Assembly (NCBI RefSeq): GCF_014529535.1
Contig: NW_023503608.1
Location: forward strand, 9,102,501-9,166,500
Length of the DNA stretch: 64,000 nucleotides
Direction of reading: 5' to 3'
Origin: Bradysia coprophila
Lineage: Eukaryota; Arthropoda; Insecta; Diptera; Sciaridae
The translations under genes were made by a program, and so were the position numbers. Below the pieces are notes generated by a model, which worked only from the letters and a program-made list of their open reading frames with translations, ran no database searches and was not told where the DNA came from. Numbering within the stretch: position 1 is the stretch's first letter; each line of letters begins with the position of its first letter. Below are positions 60,801-64,000 of this stretch, in pieces.

Positions 60801-63325
60801 GATGAGTGAAATATTCGAGTATTCATTGGATTTGTCAGGCGTGTAATGCCAAAAAATGTTTAGCATTTAGCACCGAAACAACTTCATTTCGTCACCAATC
60901 TAAATTTACTGCAATATGTGATGGCCGAAATATACACTGAACTCTTCTTGGACTTAAAAGTCGTAGAAGAAAGTTTTTTTTCTCTAACAATCTAAGGATC
61001 TCTAACAATTTCCACATAGCCAAAGTTTTTCTAGTAACATGAAGCAGTGCCTATTATTGGTAAATTTATTTAACGAAATTTACTGAAATTTACCCATAAT
61101 ATACCGGTTTCGATAAATTCCAGTAAATTTCGGGTATAACTAGTTCAATTTCATTTGATTTTACGAACATATAGAGTTCCTCGTCAACAGGCCTCCCACG
61201 CTTCCTAAAACTCCAAAAATTTCAAAATTGTTCCTAAAATCTCCTAAAAGTCCTAAAGTGAGACTTCGAAAATCTCATTACTCCTATTAATCAATATCAA
61301 TAAAACTTGTGGATGAGTAGAATAACATGAAAAATTTCGCGGCTGTTTTCATTGTTTACATTTCAATAAAGCAATTGTTTTTGGAAATTCCTAATAATCG
61401 ATTTGAAATAATATTCTGTAAAATGGAAGTGTTGGTTCATTCCGGATTCAGAGGCTACCAATCCACATGATTTTTGTAAAATAATTTTCTTAGAAAAACT
61501 ATTTCGATCAGCTTTTTATTTAGTTCGGTCTTCGGTTAGGACAGTGGTAGCTCGATCAAATTATAAAATATATAGAAAAAGTTTTCCGTGCTAAAATAGT
61601 GTTGGAATTTCGTTTTAAATTAGCTATCAAAATCACACGTTGACATACTTTTAGTCACATTTTATCATCAAAGTTTTTATTTTTGTATGACGACGACTTC
61701 ATCTCAAAATTGCACAAACATACTTTCCTTTTTATATGCTAGAATGGAATCTCAGAAACGCAACTTTACCCGAATTTTCGGTGTAGGAATAGTAAAATGC
61801 CACCCATGAGGTTTTTCGAAAGCTCGGGTGCGAATAGTCTTTCATCTGCTAGCGCGAAAAACAGATACACAAAGTAGACTTTATGGATCTGTTTTACAGG
61901 GAGATCAAGTGGTTTTTCGCGCTAGCGATGTATAGGATGTAACTGCTTCCAAATCGGTTTTTTGGCACGTGGGATTATAACCCTTGCCTTCGGCTCGGAT
62001 TATAAACTTCCCACTGGCCAAAATAAAAATTTGGAAGCAGATACAAAATGTACTAATAAATATTTAAATATTCAATTTACTTCGTTGACCTTCGCGTGGA
62101 AGGCCTGCGTCAAGTGTATCATGATGAAATCTTTTACTCCATTTGTTCAAAGTAATCGCATGATGTTTGGTAAAAAAATATTTTACTTCATTTGTTTTAA
62201 CGTTCTATTTATATTAGATAGCACGTTAACCAGAGAAAATCGTTTTTTTTTGTTTCTGCCGAGAATAGATGATTAGTCGTTTCTGAAATTGCTGGTCTGA
62301 TTGATACAGACTGTCAATGTCCTCGTTAATGTGACTCAACCTAGTAAAGATACCATAGAAGTTTCAATGTTCCATTTCAGTTTACATGATCTCAGCTTTA
62401 CGAATATTCTAACACATTTCTGTTTTTTTTTTTCAAGTGGTCAACAACACCATCAATCAATGCAAGGTGGCCACGCTGAGAATCGACTGTCGGGATCCAA
62501 TACACCCTTAACACCATCAACGAGTTCAATAGAACCGAGATTTCCCCCAACACCTGGAACTACAAACCCTTCTGGAGGTGTGAGTAGTGGTGGTGCTCAA
62601 GCTGGCTCAACATTTCCCATACCGTCGAGTCCTCAGACACCAACAACAGTGACAACGAATCCATCGTCAGTACCAAACCCAGGTAAAACAATTTTTCTTC
62701 AAATTTGTACGTCCTCCGTTAAATTCATTTTGATTTCCTCTTTTCCAGCTGAAAAAAATCAACGAATTGGATCATCTGGTCCCAGTCCTCAAGGATCTCG
62801 CACACCGTCACTGAGTGGAGATTCAACTTGCCCAACAACAATGTCTTCTGTTGATCACTCATCCCGATTTCCTCCATCCAGTCCTAACATGAACTTCTCA
62901 CCGGCTTCGCAGCAGCAATCTGGTATGAAAATGGGAAATTTCATGGACATGTCACCTACAGGGAAAATGTCGGCCGATGTAAGTTCATGTTTGTGTCATT
63001 TAGGTCAAAGTAGATATAACGATTTTCTTTCTCTTTAAATTCGCAGTCACCGGCCGTTCAAACATTTCCCTCATGTGGCCGAACTGATAACTTGCCATTG
63101 AATCCAAACAGTAATGCTCCAACACCAACAAAAACTTCACATTTCGATCCCATATCGTCACTGACCCAAATGTCGCAACAATTGACAAACAGTACGCCGA
63201 ACTCGATGAACGGTCAACAAGGTGTTGGTGCGGGAATGATGAGCGGTGGACCATTTAACCATGGCATGATGCCAAATGAAATTGGAGCGATGAGCCATCC
63301 ACAACAACAGCAACAACAGAACCAA

Positions 63326-63357
<32 letters not shown>

Positions 63358-64000
63358 GCAACAACAACAACATCAATCTGAAGGTCCAATCGGACCAATG
63401 CTTGGTGGAGGTGGCATGGATTGTGGCATGGGAATGGGAATGGGACAGATGGCGCCTGGACAGTTTAATAATCCAAATAGCATGGCTGGTGGAGGTCCCA
63501 ATTCACGTTCAATGTCGCCGAGAATGAGTGGACCGATGATGAATTACGGTCAACCGAATATGATGGGTCCAGGAATGAATCGCATGTTGGGTCGACCGCC
63601 AATGGGAGCGGGTGGTCCATACAATGGCGCAAATATACAAGTAAAAGCCAGCGCTCCAAACACAATTCAATATTTGCCGAATCGACCACAAGTGGGAAAT
63701 TCAAATCCTCGCGGACCACCCAGTATTGAATTTCTACAAAAACTCACCCATCCAATTAATCAAGGCGATGGTGGTAAAATGGGTCCACAGCAAATGGGTC
63801 CATTTTATTCGAATTGTCAAATGGGTCCGAATGGACCTCCAAACGATATGAGATTGAGTGGCATGAATCCGCACATGGACGGTGGAATGGGTGACGGTCC
63901 AATGGGCCCAATGGGTCCAATGGGACCGATGGGACCTGGCGGTCCAGCTGGTCACATGATGGGACAACAGATGATGATGCGTGGCATTCGGCAAGGAAAT
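54814..64000 (+). CDS. lgs: Legless / BCL9 Wnt co-activator, 3' truncated by window
   Basis: Exons 54814-55582, 57758-58158, 58227-59043, 59142-60194, 60260-60380, 62438-62682, 62749-62978 and 63047 to beyond 64000, all in phase: 1530 codons so far. Legless links Armadillo/beta-catenin to Pygopus in nuclear Wnt signalling. Seen: HD1 (Pygopus-binding) at about 353-380, FVFSTTLANKSAEAV and IIAYHCAQPG; HD2 (Armadillo-binding helix) at 592-618, LTPQQRQHREEQLAKLKEMN then LLFPE; HD3 at about 1017-1045, NLMPVPSPQQIQYLNAFEGQ. The remainder is Ser/Thr-, Gly/Met- and Gln-rich disorder, with polyQ near 63300-63370, and the conserved C-terminal APNTIQYLPNRP with PPSIEFLQKL. Introns 1 and 5 hold transposon-like sequences. 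Confidence 0.96.
56200..56250. repeat. 51-base hairpin, 22-base arms
   Basis: Left arm 56200-56221 and right arm 56229-56250 pair at 21 of 22 positions (ATTTGCAACA on the outside, TAGACGTCTAC inside) around a 7-base loop ATAAAAA. Confidence 0.85.
57159..57588. mobile_element. 430-base non-autonomous element, Tc1/mariner-like ends
   Basis: Ends CAGTGGGGAGGTAGTGTCAT and ATGACATTACCTCCCCACTA inside TA. Arms continue through GAATCAGATGAGCGG / CCGCTCATCTGATTC and CGACAGAAACGCCA / TGGCGTCTGTATCG. An inner pair CCAACTATATG / CATATAGTTG lies near 57352-57386. No transposase. Confidence 0.82.
61843..61933. mobile_element. Palindromic repeat in legless intron 5
   Basis: CATCTGCTAGCGCGAAAAAC and GTTTTTCGCGCTAGCGATG are inverted; the interior CAGATACACAAAGTA resembles the end of MITE family B. 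Confidence 0.6.
61943..62040. mobile_element. 98-base palindrome in legless intron 5
   Basis: Ends CTGCTTCCAAAT / ATTTGGAAGCAG; inner TTTTGGCACGTGGGATTATA / TATAAACTTCCCACTGGCCAAAA (partly mismatched, given in two parts); loop CTTGCCTTCGGCTCGG. Confidence 0.75.

Larger units (their letters stand above)
60381..62437. other. Intron 5 of legless
   Basis: 2.1 kb. Contains two adjacent palindromes (61843-61933 and 61943-62040), a lone hAT-like terminus CAGTGCCTATTATTGG at 61045 without a mate, and two short MITE family A fragments near 62127-62200. Confidence 0.65.

Noticed and set aside
61045-61150. Possible second hAT-type MITE starting CAGTGCCTATTATTGG
   Set aside because: No inverted mate or 8-base duplication was found; recorded only as a lone terminus.
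63158-63376. Poly-leucine minus-strand ORF
   Set aside because: Antisense of the legless CAG/CAA polyglutamine tract.

Overview
The window is a piece of an AT-rich animal nuclear genome: short spliced genes with GT-AG introns, long AT-rich spacers and many short non-autonomous DNA transposons. Gene content (Legless/BCL9, Vihar-type UBE2C, Tom40, Lin-7, an eggshell protein with a dipteran vitelline-membrane cysteine pattern, omega-class GSTs) points to a fly, most likely a lower (nematoceran) dipteran. A fungus-gnat-like species is my guess, not something the sequence proves. No transposase, viral, rRNA, tRNA or CRISPR feature was recognised.

Layout. 1-811 (-): 5' end of a MADF-domain transcription factor. 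3050-7453: a partly duplicated omega GST locus; a secreted-protein gene lies antisense inside its inferred intron and a decayed copy of that gene lies upstream. 7609-10195 (-): FAN1 structure-specific nuclease. 10680-11548: foldback element. 11948-13185 (+): second omega GST. 13600-14930: cluster of palindromes and foldbacks. 15805-17107 (-): cytochrome b561. 18756-20506 (+): Gly/Tyr-rich eggshell protein. 22815-23799 (+): UBE2C. 25510-26121 (-): unidentified basic-tailed protein. 26605-28898 (-): ANKLE1 (ankyrin-LEM-GIY-YIG nuclease). 30577-33910 (-): SLC7 amino-acid transporter. 34 to 44.7 kb: gene desert with MITEs and foldbacks. 44720-45974 (+): Tom40. 48017-48915 (-): Lin-7. 50241-51020 (+): secreted cysteine-rich orphan. 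51.3 to 53.4 kb: MITE cluster. 54814 to beyond 64000 (+): legless/BCL9, running off the right edge.

The genes are unrelated in function apart from two themes. The omega GSTs form a small detoxification/redox array around FAN1. Two branched-DNA nucleases, FAN1 and ANKLE1, lie 16 kb apart. All splice junctions were placed by eye, from reading-frame continuity, GT-AG sites and family similarity. They agree in phase for every gene listed but have not been checked against transcripts.

The most unusual points are: a GST whose only usable first exon lies in an upstream partial duplicate, across an intron holding an antisense gene; a FAN1 whose N-terminus reads as a PCNA-binding box plus a SUMO-interaction-like motif and shows no zinc finger; a 4-base initiator coding exon with a 36-base cassette microexon in the SLC7 gene; an eggshell protein that joins a VM cysteine motif to a long Gly/Tyr-rich domain; and an unusually varied set of palindromic MITEs, including a hAT-type element nested inside another element.
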